Positions 26,475-35,641 of a stretch of DNA of 64,000 nt are shown piece after piece. A program made the position numbers and the translations under genes. Under the pieces are notes generated by a model. It saw only the letters and a program-made list of their open reading frames with translations. It was not told the origin of the DNA and did not search any database. This DNA is from Bryobacterales bacterium (GTDB lineage: Bacteria > Acidobacteriota > Terriglobia > Bryobacterales > Bryobacteraceae): contig JAOAPR010000046.1 in assembly GCA_025463005.1 (NCBI GenBank), positions 19,645 to 83,644 on the forward strand, in the 5' to 3' direction. The first letter of the stretch is position 1, and each line of letters opens with the position of its first letter.

Positions 26475-26798
26475 ATGATTACAGCGGCTTTAGAAGAACG
26501 TTTTCTATGTTTGGACATGCTCTGCGTGAGCTGGGTAAATCGCTCGGGCAAAGCCTCTTCGGACTGCGCGATCGTGATGGAAATCTGGAACTCGGGAGCC
26601 ATACTCCAGAGCGAAACTACCATCCCGCAGGACTCGATTCTGACCATCGAGACCCCAGGTGGGCCCGTACGGGCCAAAGTCAGTTCATGTACCCAGGACG
26701 ATTATGGCTTCCTGGTTCAGGTGGTCGTGGATCCGACTGAACACTGGTTCCCCGAGTCCTACCATCCGATTCATCTGCTTCCCAGTGCGCCCGCCTAG
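26475..26798 (+). CDS. PilZ-like small protein
   Basis: The 107-residue protein has a small beta-barrel pattern: DMLCVSWVN, DCAIVMEIWNSGAILQSE, LTIETPGGPVRAKV and DDYGFLVQVVV. The order resembles PilZ domains (strand, turn with a small residue in place of the usual D/NxSxxG, then hydrophobic strands). The c-di-GMP-binding RxxxR motif is not evident, so ligand binding is uncertain. It is convergent with the acyltransferase gene at 26823, only 24 nt away. Confidence 0.55.
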   Translation: MITAALEERFLCLDMLCVSWVNRSGKASSDCAIVMEIWNSGAILQSETTIPQDSILTIETPGGPVRAKVSSCTQDDYGFLVQVVVDPTEHWFPESYHPIHLLPSAPA

Positions 26799-26822
26799 TG
26801 GCCGCCACGCAAAATTTGCTCG

Positions 26823-27737
26823 CTATGGGAACGCTGGCGCGGTTGATCCCAGGAAGTCAGGTGTGGAACTCCGTCGAGGCCGCTCACGGTTCCAACTAAG
26901 AGCTTCGGCACCATCTGCCAGCACTGAAACAGAGCGAAGCTCTTCTTTGATCTCCTCGATCCACACCGAGTATCGCGGATTTGGCGCCCACGAATAGAAA
27001 CGCAGGACTTCCATTTCACATTTGAACTGGTGGTCCTCGTACGGGGGCAATTCCAGGCCTTCATATTCAAGCGAGCGGCCTCCGATTCGTCGCAGGATCG
27101 ATGCTGAGCAGTGGCGCCGCGTTACCGTGCTGATTCCTACCGAGCCTCCTAACACTTGCGACAAACTGTACATGGCCAGCGCCATTCGGACGGCCTCGGT
27201 TGTCCCACGAATCCCTGCGGCGAGTGCCCATCCTCCAATTTCTACACAGGGCAAATTCAGGCGCCGCGACAAGTCACGTTCTGATTCCACCGCCGCTTTC
27301 AGCTTCCTGCCCCAGTCCGGCGAATGGGCGAGAGCAGAACGAGACACATTCAATTGCGAAAAGGGTGTCTCGTCTGGGTAAGCATGCTGACGCACACAAC
27401 CGCACACCTGGCCGTCCTTGTCCACAACCAGCAAGTGCCAGCTACGCTCATCGATGTCGACCCGATGTCGACCATCCGTCAGTTGGGCTGCGTCGATTGC
27501 GCCATCTTCCAGGTAGACTTTGCCGCGCAATTTTTGCATTTGACCGAGCAATTTATCGCGCCCGCGCGCGTCAGTGTGTACGCGGGCAAAGGAGTCCGGC
27601 ACTACCCCCTTCGAAGGACTCAATAGTATCCATTTGCGCGACGACGTCGAGCGAAATTCCCTCCGAGGAGTTTGCAGTTCTTCGCGCGAGCCTCTTGCTG
27701 GGTGCATCGATAGTGTTCTCCATCGGGCTAGATACAC
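26823..27737 (-). CDS. GNAT/autoinducer-synthase-like acyltransferase, second copy
   Basis: The 304-residue paralogue of the 23998 protein shares RGKVYLEDGAIDAAQL, SWHLLVVDKDGQVCGCVR, EIGGWALAAGIRG, QVLGGSVGISTVTRRH and SILRRIGGRSLEYEG. The C-terminal tail is about 35 residues longer than in the other copy. I keep the GTG at 27737 preceded by AGAGGG; an ATG at 27707 is also possible. It is solitary, lacking the desaturase/GT partners, so it may feed the same pathway or an older, decayed cluster. Confidence 0.65.
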   Translation of the reverse strand: MYLARWRTLSMHPARGSREELQTPRREFRSTSSRKWILLSPSKGVVPDSFARVHTDARGRDKLLGQMQKLRGKVYLEDGAIDAAQLTDGRHRVDIDERSWHLLVVDKDGQVCGCVRQHAYPDETPFSQLNVSRSALAHSPDWGRKLKAAVESERDLSRRLNLPCVEIGGWALAAGIRGTTEAVRMALAMYSLSQVLGGSVGISTVTRRHCSASILRRIGGRSLEYEGLELPPYEDHQFKCEMEVLRFYSWAPNPRYSVWIEEIKEELRSVSVLADGAEALSWNRERPRRSSTPDFLGSTAPAFP

Positions 27738-27973
27738 TCAGCCCTCTACTTTCCCTGTCCTGATTTGACTGCAACGGTGAGCGTGAAGCAGAGCACATCG
27801 TGGACCAAAGATACGCGCCCCTAAGGGTCTGCCGTTTCAGGGGCTTCGCACTAGCGCAAAATTTTCGCGTTCGTTCTTACTGAAACGTCCATGTAAAACT
27901 TTCTTAAATCAGGAGATTCGTCTTAACTCTGGTTCTCCATCATGACTGGTGGCGCGTTTTTGCGGTATGGCTT

Positions 27974-28222
27974 TTAATCCAGTTCGGCGTCAGTAAGCCC
28001 CAGGACGTAATTCAATCTTAGAAGCGCAGTTGTCACTCCGTCCTGCGCGGCGGAGTATTCGCGGGATGCTGCCAGGAGCTGATTTAGATGGTCTGGCCCG
28101 TCGTTACCGCTCGAAATTGCTTGGACCACGTTTTCCAGGTGCCTAGCGGCACTCTTCTGGCGCAGTGCTGCTGCGTCCAGCGTATCCTGTAACTCTCTGA
28201 TGATATGCTCGCGGTCCGCCAC
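27974..28222 (-). CDS. Small helical protein
   Basis: The 82-residue, wholly helical protein has heptad-like spacing (IIRELQDTLDAAALRQKSAARHL, LNQLLAASREYSAAQ). It may be a small coiled-coil or antitoxin-like protein, but no family was recognised. Codon usage and the compact ORF favour a real gene. Confidence 0.6.
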   Translation of the reverse strand: MADREHIIRELQDTLDAAALRQKSAARHLENVVQAISSGNDGPDHLNQLLAASREYSAAQDGVTTALLRLNYVLGLTDAELD

Positions 28223-28332
28223 ATAAGTCCTATGTCGCAGGAGGGGCTGCGCGTTTTGACATCCCGGAACATCCTTCGTTCCTCGCTGAAGGGATGTTTA
28301 CCCCAGAGCTCTTGTTTCTTTGCGGGTGCCGA

Positions 28333-28504
28333 AATGCGACTGAATTATTTGCGCGGGACCGCTGCCGCCGCAGCGCGTCTGCAAATTTGCGATTACTGCT
28401 TTGACGAAGCAGACATCATCGATTCCTTGCCGCCGCCCAGGCTGGTCGTCCAGGATGTCGAATTCGTACCTGTGCACGCAGGAAGGGTTTGGTCGCGGTT
28501 GTGA
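28333..28504 (+). CDS. Questionable small protein
   Basis: A 56-codon frame from the ATG at 28333 contains ICDYCFDEADIIDSLPPP, a lone CxxC. Upstream in-frame starts (28205) would overlap the divergent helical-protein gene. No homology was recognised. It is included because the gap 28223-28646 otherwise holds nothing convincing. Confidence 0.3.
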
Positions 28505-28646
28505 CCTATTTGAAGTGATCCTGAAAAGGCGGGCGACCGCGGCGCGGCAGACTCAAAATTGTAACGTCACCACATTCCTGCCGTGGCCGGCAGCAGCACG
28601 CAAACCGTCAACACGCGAGTGAGAACATCGACCGAGAGAGAATTCT

Positions 28647-29003
28647 TCATGCCTCACCTTGGCGCTGGAGGTCGAGGCTGAGAAAACACTGATGACGCGT
28701 CTGGCCCGTAGTGGTCGGCTCGAGCACTTGCAGATACAGCCCCCCGGAGTCTGCCATGTTCTTGATCACTGTTGGACAATTGATCAAAAGGACGTTTTTC
28801 GGCAAGATCTGGACCAGCAACTCCGCAGCATTCCGTTCCACGCGCGAGACATCGCAAAAATCCAGCACGATCCAACGGGTGGTCTCGCTGTCCAGCCCCA
28901 TCAGGAAATCGGACCAGCCGACCAGGTCAAGGTCGGTCACTTGTCCGGCGACCTTCACGATCGCCACCGTAGCGGTCTCGAAAACTCTACTAATTCTATA
29001 CAT
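28647..29003 (-). CDS. STAS-like small protein
   Basis: From the ATG at 29001-29003 the protein has 118 residues: MYRISRVFETATVAIVKVAGQV, then a DLVGWSDFL helix, WIVLDFCDVSRVERNAAELL and VLLINCPTVIKNMADSGG. The strand-helix-strand order and the central LDF...V..A motif match the STAS/anti-sigma-antagonist fold, though the phosphorylatable Ser is not obvious. An open frame extends to 29204 and would overlap the sigma-54 activator gene, which is unlikely to be translated. It is downstream of the activator on the same strand and may share its transcript. Confidence 0.65.
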   Translation of the reverse strand: MYRISRVFETATVAIVKVAGQVTDLDLVGWSDFLMGLDSETTRWIVLDFCDVSRVERNAAELLVQILPKNVLLINCPTVIKNMADSGGLYLQVLEPTTTGQTRHQCFLSLDLQRQGEA

Positions 29004-29134
29004 GACGATTACGGTAGGAGCATGGCTCATGCCGTGGAATACGGGTCGTAAGTGGCTGAATCTATTGCTACAAGCCAGACATGTGTCAGTTTTCATTGCT
29101 GATATATCAGCAATGTGCCGAAAGGCCCACAGGA

Positions 29135-32100
29135 TTATTCGCGGCTTGCGAGGGCGCCGCGGTGTTTGGGGAGTTCGATACCTAGCTTCTTCATTCGGGA
29201 CCACAGCGTGGATCGGTTGAGTCCTAGGATCTCGGCGGCACCGTTAGGACCCGCTAAAGTTCCCCCGGTTTGCTCCAGTGCGCGCAGGATTAGCCGCCGT
29301 TCGGCCTCTTCAAGCGTTGGAAGGCCCTCGCTGGGACGTGCCGTTGCCTGCCTGGGGCGATTCACCGCAAGGTGCTTGAGCTCCAGGATGTCAGACTGGC
29401 ACAGGATTACGGCCCGTTCCAGCAGATTTGCGAGTTCGCGCACATTGCCCGGCCAATCGTATTGCTGCAATTGCTCATACACGGCGCGGTTGATGCCCTG
29501 GATCCGCTTGCCCATGCGTTGCGAGAACTTACGAACAAAATAGCCGGCTAGTAGGGGAATATCGTCCATGCGCTCACGCAGCGGCGGAACTTCGATGGGA
29601 AAGACATTCAGGCGATAGAAAAGGTCCGCTCGGAACGCCCCTCGCCGAACCTCCTCTTCCAGATCTCGGTTCGTGGCCGCGATGACCCGTACATCCACTT
29701 TTTGGGTTTGCGAACCGCCCACCCGTTCAAACTCCTGTTCCTGCAAGACGCGCAGCAGCTTGGATTGGGTTTCGAGCGGCAGCTCTCCCACCTCATCGAG
29801 AAAAATTGTGCCGCGATGCGCCAGCTCAAAACGACCCTTTTTCTGCAAAACGGCTCCGGTGAAGGCGCCTTTTTCGTGGCCGAACAGCTCGCTTTCCACC
29901 AGGCTGGCCGGCAGCGCGCCGCAGTTCACTTTAACCATTACGCTCTGTCTTCGCTGGCTTCGATTGTGAAGCGCGCGGGCGATCAATTCCTTCCCGGTCC
30001 CCGTTTCTCCCAGGAGCAAAACCGTGGAGTCGGTCTGCGCCACCATCTCGATGCTGGTGAACACCTTTTGAATGGCCGGCGAACCACCCACGATCTCCTC
30101 GAAGTTCAGCTCGCTCTGCAACTCTTCCTGGAGATAGACATTTTCACGCTGCAACTGATCCAGCATTTCCTCCGACTGTTTCCGCTGGCCGATGTCGCGC
30201 AGGATGATAGTGAATAATCTGCCGGTCGAGACGTCGGTCCGCGATACCGTGGCCTCGATCGGAAATTGCTCGCCGTTCTTGCGGACCGCGCGCAGACCCT
30301 CAGGAATCCAGCTTTGCGGGGACCCGGAACCGGCCGAAGCGATATATCCTGACAGGGTCTGCTCGAGCTGCTCGGAGAGAAATGCGTCCATCCTCCGGCC
30401 CACCGCCTCCGACGAATCGCACCGAAACACTTTTTCGGCCGCCTCGTTGAAGATAACGATTCTTCTTTCGGAATCGATGACTACGATCGCGTCCATGGCC
30501 GAACGGAAAATGCCGGCCAGCCTTTCCTCGGTTTCTTTATGGGCGCGCTCCGCCCGCTTCCGTTCCGTAATGTCCAGCAGAAAGGTCTGGCTGAACAGGA
30601 ACTTGCCGCTCCCATCCTTCTTGACCACCGAGGATATCTGCAGATCCACCCGCTCGCCGTTTTTCTTGGAGGCCTGGACCTCAGCGTCTTTAAGGAAACC
30701 CTCGCGCGCGAGTCTGGGCATAAGATCATCGCGCACGTACGTCTGATATTCCGGTGCAGCATAGTTCGCTACGGGCCGGCCAATCACCTCGCTGCGCTCA
30801 TATCCAAGCGTCTGCAACCAGAACTCATTCACATCCAGGATGCGGCCGTTTTCGTCGACTGAGTGCATCATGATCGGCGTGTTGTTGTAAAGCGCCCGAA
30901 CCCGCTCTTCGCTTTCCCGAATCCGGATATTGGCGTCGGAGAGTTCCATAGTTCGCTCCGCGACGCGCCGCTCCAGATCCGCCGCGTGATGCGCTACCTG
31001 TTGGTTCAAGTGGGCATGCCGGATGGCCACCGCGAGACTATCGGCCACATCCTGCGCAATTTCCACGTGCTCCGCTGAGAAAGCCGCGATCTCGTTCGAA
31101 CCCAGATTCAGCGTGCCGATCAGTTCACCATTGGCCAGCAGCGGAACCGCGACAATGGACCGAATGCCGTCTGCTTCCAGCGCCGCTCGCGTCGGAGAGA
31201 TTGCTAAGTGCGCGACGTTTGGCACTACATAGGGCCGGCCCTGCCGAAGGTCGTCCGGATCGCCAAAAAGATCCAGGGGCACATGAGATCCAATGCCGAG
31301 CTGCGTTCTTTCCGAAGGCAATACACCTACCAAACGGGCGGTAACACCCCCGGGTTCGACCACCGATACGCTGGCGCGCGGGCACGGAACCAGCTCATGA
31401 AAGCGGGCTAACACCGCCTCCGCGATCTCATGGACGGAACGCGCCGAAAGAATCGCGCGATCCGTCTGCCGCAGCAATTTCAAGCGCTGGCTGTATCGCC
31501 GGAGGGCATGTTCTGCCTGTTTCCGTGCGGTGATGTCGCGCTGAACGCCGAAGTTGCCGGTAAACCGCCCTTCCAGATCGTATATACAGATGTAGTCTCC
31601 ATCGAGCCACACCGGCGTGCCATCGAGGCGGCGTTCCTCGCTTTCGCCATGCCGATGTCCGGCATCGAGCATTTGTCTGCAGTACTGGCGCCCCTGTACG
31701 GGATTGTGGGCGAAAACATCCATCGGCCTCCGCCCCAGGACTTGTTCGCGGGATGCTCCGTGCAGCCGCAGCATCGCATCGTTCACCTTGGTGATCCGCT
31801 GATGCTCGAAGATGTAATCCAGGACCTTTTCTTTATCGACGCTGTCATCCCAGCGGACTGGCTCGTCCAGCATCATAAAGAAAAACCCGTCCAGCGACTG
31901 GGAGAAAAACAGCTCGAGCTGGTCGAACGATTTCCGGAGCTCGCGCTCCACCTCCCGGCGGCGATCCGTCTCGAACACCAGTGCAATCAGGTCCGCCAGT
32001 GAGGCCGCGAAATTCTGTTCGTCGACTCGCCAGGAACGGGACGAGCCGGTGTGTTCATTGCACAGGACCCCCGCGACGCGGCCTTCGCGACGAATCGGCA

Positions 32101-32497
32101 CATCCAGCATCGCGAAGATATTCAGGACGTCAAGATAGCCGTAGGCGAACTCGCTGGTGGAAGCGTCGGTGCGAGCATCGTCCGCCGCTATGGTCCGGCT
32201 TTCTTGTAGCGCCTTAAAGTACCGCGGATATTTCCCGACCTCGAGAATCGCTCCGCTTTCCTGGGCGTCGCAGTCGCGATAAACGCGATCAAAAAGATGG
32301 AGGCAGCGAAGCTCCGTTTGGTCGTCGTTAAACATCCAGATGCTAACCCGGGCCACCTCGAGCGCATCCGCGGCGAGAGCGGTGATTCGGGCTAGCGCGT
32401 CATTGAGGGTCGCGGAACCGACACGGGAAATCTCGACCAGCGCCGCCTGGAACTGCAGTGTTTGAAAACCAGCTCGCGAGTTCGATATATCCGGCAT
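29135..32497 (-). CDS. Sigma-54-dependent activator with GAF and PAS sensor domains
   Basis: The protein has 1120 residues from the ATG at 32495-32497 (a TTG at 32512 is an alternative). The order is GAF (about 20-190), PAS (200-330), GAF (350-500), a short coiled coil, two PAS domains (530-790), AAA+ ATPase (about 805-1040) and a Fis-type HTH. The ATPase has Walker A LLLGETGTGKELIA, the sigma-54-contacting GAFTGA loop and Walker B GTIFLDEVGEL. The HTH is NGAAEILGLNRSTLWSRMKK. It should drive transcription at -24/-12 promoters in response to small-molecule, redox or light cues sensed by the PAS/GAF array. It has no receiver domain. No obvious sigma-54 promoter was spotted beside it. Confidence 0.93.
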   Translation of the reverse strand: MPDISNSRAGFQTLQFQAALVEISRVGSATLNDALARITALAADALEVARVSIWMFNDDQTELRCLHLFDRVYRDCDAQESGAILEVGKYPRYFKALQESRTIAADDARTDASTSEFAYGYLDVLNIFAMLDVPIRREGRVAGVLCNEHTGSSRSWRVDEQNFAASLADLIALVFETDRRREVERELRKSFDQLELFFSQSLDGFFFMMLDEPVRWDDSVDKEKVLDYIFEHQRITKVNDAMLRLHGASREQVLGRRPMDVFAHNPVQGRQYCRQMLDAGHRHGESEERRLDGTPVWLDGDYICIYDLEGRFTGNFGVQRDITARKQAEHALRRYSQRLKLLRQTDRAILSARSVHEIAEAVLARFHELVPCPRASVSVVEPGGVTARLVGVLPSERTQLGIGSHVPLDLFGDPDDLRQGRPYVVPNVAHLAISPTRAALEADGIRSIVAVPLLANGELIGTLNLGSNEIAAFSAEHVEIAQDVADSLAVAIRHAHLNQQVAHHAADLERRVAERTMELSDANIRIRESEERVRALYNNTPIMMHSVDENGRILDVNEFWLQTLGYERSEVIGRPVANYAAPEYQTYVRDDLMPRLAREGFLKDAEVQASKKNGERVDLQISSVVKKDGSGKFLFSQTFLLDITERKRAERAHKETEERLAGIFRSAMDAIVVIDSERRIVIFNEAAEKVFRCDSSEAVGRRMDAFLSEQLEQTLSGYIASAGSGSPQSWIPEGLRAVRKNGEQFPIEATVSRTDVSTGRLFTIILRDIGQRKQSEEMLDQLQRENVYLQEELQSELNFEEIVGGSPAIQKVFTSIEMVAQTDSTVLLLGETGTGKELIARALHNRSQRRQSVMVKVNCGALPASLVESELFGHEKGAFTGAVLQKKGRFELAHRGTIFLDEVGELPLETQSKLLRVLQEQEFERVGGSQTQKVDVRVIAATNRDLEEEVRRGAFRADLFYRLNVFPIEVPPLRERMDDIPLLAGYFVRKFSQRMGKRIQGINRAVYEQLQQYDWPGNVRELANLLERAVILCQSDILELKHLAVNRPRQATARPSEGLPTLEEAERRLILRALEQTGGTLAGPNGAAEILGLNRSTLWSRMKKLGIELPKHRGALASRE

Positions 32498-32729
32498 TAC
32501 CGACGGGCCCAAATACGGGGATGAATAGGGGTATTGTATCAGCGGCTTGTTGAGATTTCAGCCCCGCGCTGAAATGTCAGCATTCACATCTTCCAAATCG
32601 AGCGCAGAGTCCTCTGCACTCTAGCGTCAAGTTATTGAACAGGATGTACTTGCATTACGCGCAGTAGTTTGGCCTCAACTGTGCCTTCTGAGCGCCATCT
32701 TTCCACGATTTTGAAAGGATTTGAACACC

Positions 32730-34151
32730 ATGAAGAGTTCACTTATTCTCACAATTGGATTCGCCGGCATCATCGCGGCGCAGGTTCCTGACTTCACGCC
32801 ACCCACGCCGTTGATCGGTGCGGTGATACACAACAATACGGCCACAGCGCAGCGGCTGCTGGCCGCGGGAGCAAATCCCAACGAAGCCCAGATGCTCGGC
32901 TTCCCGGCCATTTTCTTTCCTCTGGTATTCCGGAATAGCGAGCTCTTTCACGTGATGGTGGAGAGAGGGGCAGACGTGCAGGCGCGGGATGCTTCAGGTT
33001 CGACGGCCCTGATGTGGGCGGCCTCGAATGAGGCTGGCGACCCAACGCTGGTCGAAGAACTCCTGCGCCTGGGTCTGGATCCGAAGGCCAAAAATCAGGC
33101 GGGCGAAACGGCCCTGACCGCCGCCCGAAAAGGGCGCACGCCGGTAGTGCTGGCGCTTGAAAAGGCGCTCGAAAAAACTGGACCTTCGGACCAGGATGGC
33201 GTTCGAGAGTCCGCGCGGCGGGCGATTGCACTGCTGCAAAAAACGAGCCCCCAATTCATACGGGTATCCGGATGCGTCTCCTGCCACAATCAATTTCTGC
33301 CGCAAATGGCAATCGCGGCCGCGCGCGCCCACGGCGTCGCGGTCGATGAGAAATCCGCGCGGTTGACAACCGAAGCTTCGATGGCGCTCCTGAAGTCGCT
33401 GATGGAGGAAACCGCCAAGTCGAGCGACCGGATTCCCGATCCATCGATCACTGTGAGCTATGCCCTACTCGGACTGGCGGCCGACAGCTATCCGGCAGAC
33501 GCTAACACGGAGGCGATGGCCCACCTGGTGGCGCACTGGCAGATGGACGACGGCGGTTTCCGCGCGTTTCCCCTGCGGCCGCCGATCGAATCGAGCCACT
33601 TTACAGCAACGGCGCTGAGCCTGCGAGCCTTGCAGCTTTACGGCAGGGATTCGGAAGAGCAGGTTCTGCGCGCCCGCGCCTGGCTTCTCCGTTCCGCGCC
33701 CGAGACGACGGAAGATCGCGCCATGCAGTTGCTTGGCTTGGCGTGGGCGAAGGTTGAGATCGGCGAGCTCCGCGAACGAGCGCAGGGTCTGCTGGCCGAG
33801 CAGCGTCCGGATGGCGGCTGGGCCCAATTGCCGAATCTGGAAACAGATGCCTATGCGACCGGGCAGGCACTCGTTGCTTTGCAGCGCGGCGCCAAACTCC
33901 CAGCTTCTGACCCCGTGATCCAGCGCGGAATCGCATTCCTGGTGCGCACGCAGTTCGGCGACGGTTCCTGGCTGGTCCGCACGCGATCATTCCCGTTCCA
34001 GCCGTACAAAGAAAGCGGGTTCCCGTACGGCAAAGACCAGTGGATCTCCGCGGCGGGAACCAGTTGGGCAGCCATGGCTCTCTCGCTGGCGCTTCCTGCG
34101 CAAAAGGAAGAACCGCGGGTGCTGTTTTCCGCCCGGCCGAGCGAAGAGTAA
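32730..34151 (+). CDS. Ankyrin-haem-motif-cyclase-repeat exported protein
   Basis: I use the ATG at 32730, 10 nt after AAAGGA; the TTG at 32721 is an alternative. After a signal peptide (SSLILTIGFAGIIAAQV), residues 25-150 form ankyrin-like repeats (AQRLLAAGANPNEAQ, LFHVMVERGADVQARD). Then comes GCVSCHNQ, a CxxCH haem c-binding motif, at about residue 190. The C-terminal 250 residues are alpha-alpha-barrel repeats of the squalene-cyclase/prenyltransferase type (QMDDGGFRAFP, QRPDGGWAQLP, QFGDGSWLVRT). The mix of protein-interaction repeats, a possible covalent haem and a cyclase-like barrel is unusual; a periplasmic redox or scaffold role is inferred. Confidence 0.8.
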   Translation: MKSSLILTIGFAGIIAAQVPDFTPPTPLIGAVIHNNTATAQRLLAAGANPNEAQMLGFPAIFFPLVFRNSELFHVMVERGADVQARDASGSTALMWAASNEAGDPTLVEELLRLGLDPKAKNQAGETALTAARKGRTPVVLALEKALEKTGPSDQDGVRESARRAIALLQKTSPQFIRVSGCVSCHNQFLPQMAIAAARAHGVAVDEKSARLTTEASMALLKSLMEETAKSSDRIPDPSITVSYALLGLAADSYPADANTEAMAHLVAHWQMDDGGFRAFPLRPPIESSHFTATALSLRALQLYGRDSEEQVLRARAWLLRSAPETTEDRAMQLLGLAWAKVEIGELRERAQGLLAEQRPDGGWAQLPNLETDAYATGQALVALQRGAKLPASDPVIQRGIAFLVRTQFGDGSWLVRTRSFPFQPYKESGFPYGKDQWISAAGTSWAAMALSLALPAQKEEPRVLFSARPSEE

Positions 34152-34190
34152 TTTCAGAAACAAGGTGCGTCCACCGGCAGGAGGAAAACA

Positions 34191-34724
34191 ATGGATCGAA
34201 TCTTCAGAGAACACATGTCGGAATTGTATTGGCTGGCCTTCCTACTGACGGGAGACCGGGAGAGAAGCGTTCAAGCCTTCACCGGAGCTCTGAACGCCGA
34301 CGCTACGCCCCCGGCCTTCCAGAAGTTCTTGCTTGCATGGGCGCGCAAGCTCGTGATCGTGGCCGCTGTGGGAACGATCCGTCGTGAACTGGCCGAGTCG
34401 GTGTTGCGAACTCGGCCAGCAACCAGGGAAGAACTCGCGGGGTTGGCTCGTCTGGCTTCGGCTGACCTCGCCCACCTTACCAAGGGCGAACTGGAAGAAG
34501 TTCTGGTCGCCATGGATGTATTTCAAAGATGCGCGGTGATTCTGACTGTTCTGGAGGGCCTGCCGGTGAAAGACGCCGCCGCTCTGCTCGCCGTCGATGA
34601 CGGCACGTTGAAAGCCACGCAAGCTCGGGGCGTGGCCGAAATGACTTGGAGAATGGCCGACGTAGTCCCGCCGGCGTCGCAGCGTAATTTGAGCCTCGGC
34701 GTTTTGCAGTTGTGTTCTTCGTAA
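34191..34724 (+). CDS. ECF-sigma-like protein (degenerate)
   Basis: The protein has 177 residues. Its start MDRIFREHMSELYWLAFLLTGD resembles sigma region 2.1 (LY..A..LTGD), and residues 100-150 (LEEVLVAMDVFQRCAVILTVLEGLPVKDAAALLAVDDGTLKATQARG) look like region 4 with its helix-turn-helix. The middle, region 2.3-2.4, is poorly conserved, so it may be a divergent ECF factor that no longer binds a standard promoter. It follows the ankyrin/cyclase gene by 39 nt. Confidence 0.65.
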   Translation: MDRIFREHMSELYWLAFLLTGDRERSVQAFTGALNADATPPAFQKFLLAWARKLVIVAAVGTIRRELAESVLRTRPATREELAGLARLASADLAHLTKGELEEVLVAMDVFQRCAVILTVLEGLPVKDAAALLAVDDGTLKATQARGVAEMTWRMADVVPPASQRNLSLGVLQLCSS

Positions 34725-34731
34725 ATCCGTG

Positions 34732-35214
34732 TCAGAGTTTCGCGGCCAGTGCAGCGAGCTGGTCGGTGCACTGACCCCAGCCCTGATGAAATCCCATTTT
34801 CTCGTGGGCTTCGCGATCAGCCACCGTCCAGTGACGAACGACGGCTGTGTATTTTGTCTTGCCGCCCTGGTCCTCAAAAGTCAGGATCACCGTCATGAAC
34901 GGTTTTTCGGACGGCTCCCAAGCCTTGGTGTAGGCGTCGGTAAAGACGAGGCGCTCGTTTTGGACGACTTCGAGATAGACGCCCCTGTTTGGCATGTCGT
35001 TCCCTTGGGGATCGCGCATGACGATCAGGTTTTTACCACCCGGCCGTGGATCAATTTCCGCGACGGGTGTCGTATAGGGAAGAGGTGCGAACCACTGCTT
35101 AAGAAGTTCAGGATCGGTCCATGCCCGGAACACCTTTTCGCGCGGCGCGTCGAGGATACGGGTCAACACAAGCTCGCGATCTGAAACCGGTGCAGTTTTG
35201 TCTGCGGTATTCAT
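34732..35214 (-). CDS. SRPBCC (AHSA1-like) ligand-binding protein
   Basis: The 160-residue protein has the typical LTRILDAPREKVFRAWTDPELLKQWFAP start of the START/Bet v1-like AHSA1 group, then VYLEVVQNERLVFTDAY and an ending helix GWGQCTDQLAALA. These proteins bind hydrophobic ligands; many act in detoxification operons. Together with the DoxX, VOC and amidohydrolase genes upstream it makes a small minus-strand cluster. Confidence 0.88.
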   Translation of the reverse strand: MNTADKTAPVSDRELVLTRILDAPREKVFRAWTDPELLKQWFAPLPYTTPVAEIDPRPGGKNLIVMRDPQGNDMPNRGVYLEVVQNERLVFTDAYTKAWEPSEKPFMTVILTFEDQGGKTKYTAVVRHWTVADREAHEKMGFHQGWGQCTDQLAALAAKL

Positions 35215-35233
35215 CGTCCTTCTCCTTCGAGTA

Positions 35234-35641
35234 TCAATTCATGGCGATCGCGCGACTAACTGGCAACAATGCCCGCAGACGGTTGTCTCGCAGCCACAGG
35301 CCGCCCCAAATGAGCACCCCGAAAAGCACAGGGAACACCATCTCAAACCAGCCGGAGGTAGCACGCACGTGAGTCGCGACGGCGCCGCCGAGGTAGCCTG
35401 TCAGCAACACTGCGCCGAGCATCGAAGTGCGGGGAACGAGATAAAGGACGGTGCAGGTGATCAGAACGATGCCGATGCCCACGATGGTGGATTCGGGGTA
35501 CCCCAACCGCAGGGTCGCTTCCACCACTGGAGCCGGCTTGAAGAGTTTCGTGCCACCATCCACCAGCAGGAAGAGCGCTGCCAATCCGCTGACGATGCGT
35601 CCAGTCCAGCGCCACTTTTTTGAAATGGTCGCCTGCGTCAT
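35234..35641 (-). CDS. DoxX-like membrane protein
   Basis: The 135-residue protein has four membrane segments, starting WTGRIVSGLAALFLLVDGG, with DoxX-like GYPESTIVGIG and YLVPRTSMLGAVLLTGYLGG. DoxX relatives are associated with redox stress and detoxification. It overlaps the VOC gene by 4 nt (ATGA, 35638-35641), so the two are co-translated. Confidence 0.85.
   Translation of the reverse strand: MTQATISKKWRWTGRIVSGLAALFLLVDGGTKLFKPAPVVEATLRLGYPESTIVGIGIVLITCTVLYLVPRTSMLGAVLLTGYLGGAVATHVRATSGWFEMVFPVLFGVLIWGGLWLRDNRLRALLPVSRAIAMN

Noticed and set aside
28560..28646. 26-codon minus-strand peptide frame after the STAS-like gene
   Set aside because: Too short, no ribosome-binding site, and only a hydrophobic stretch.
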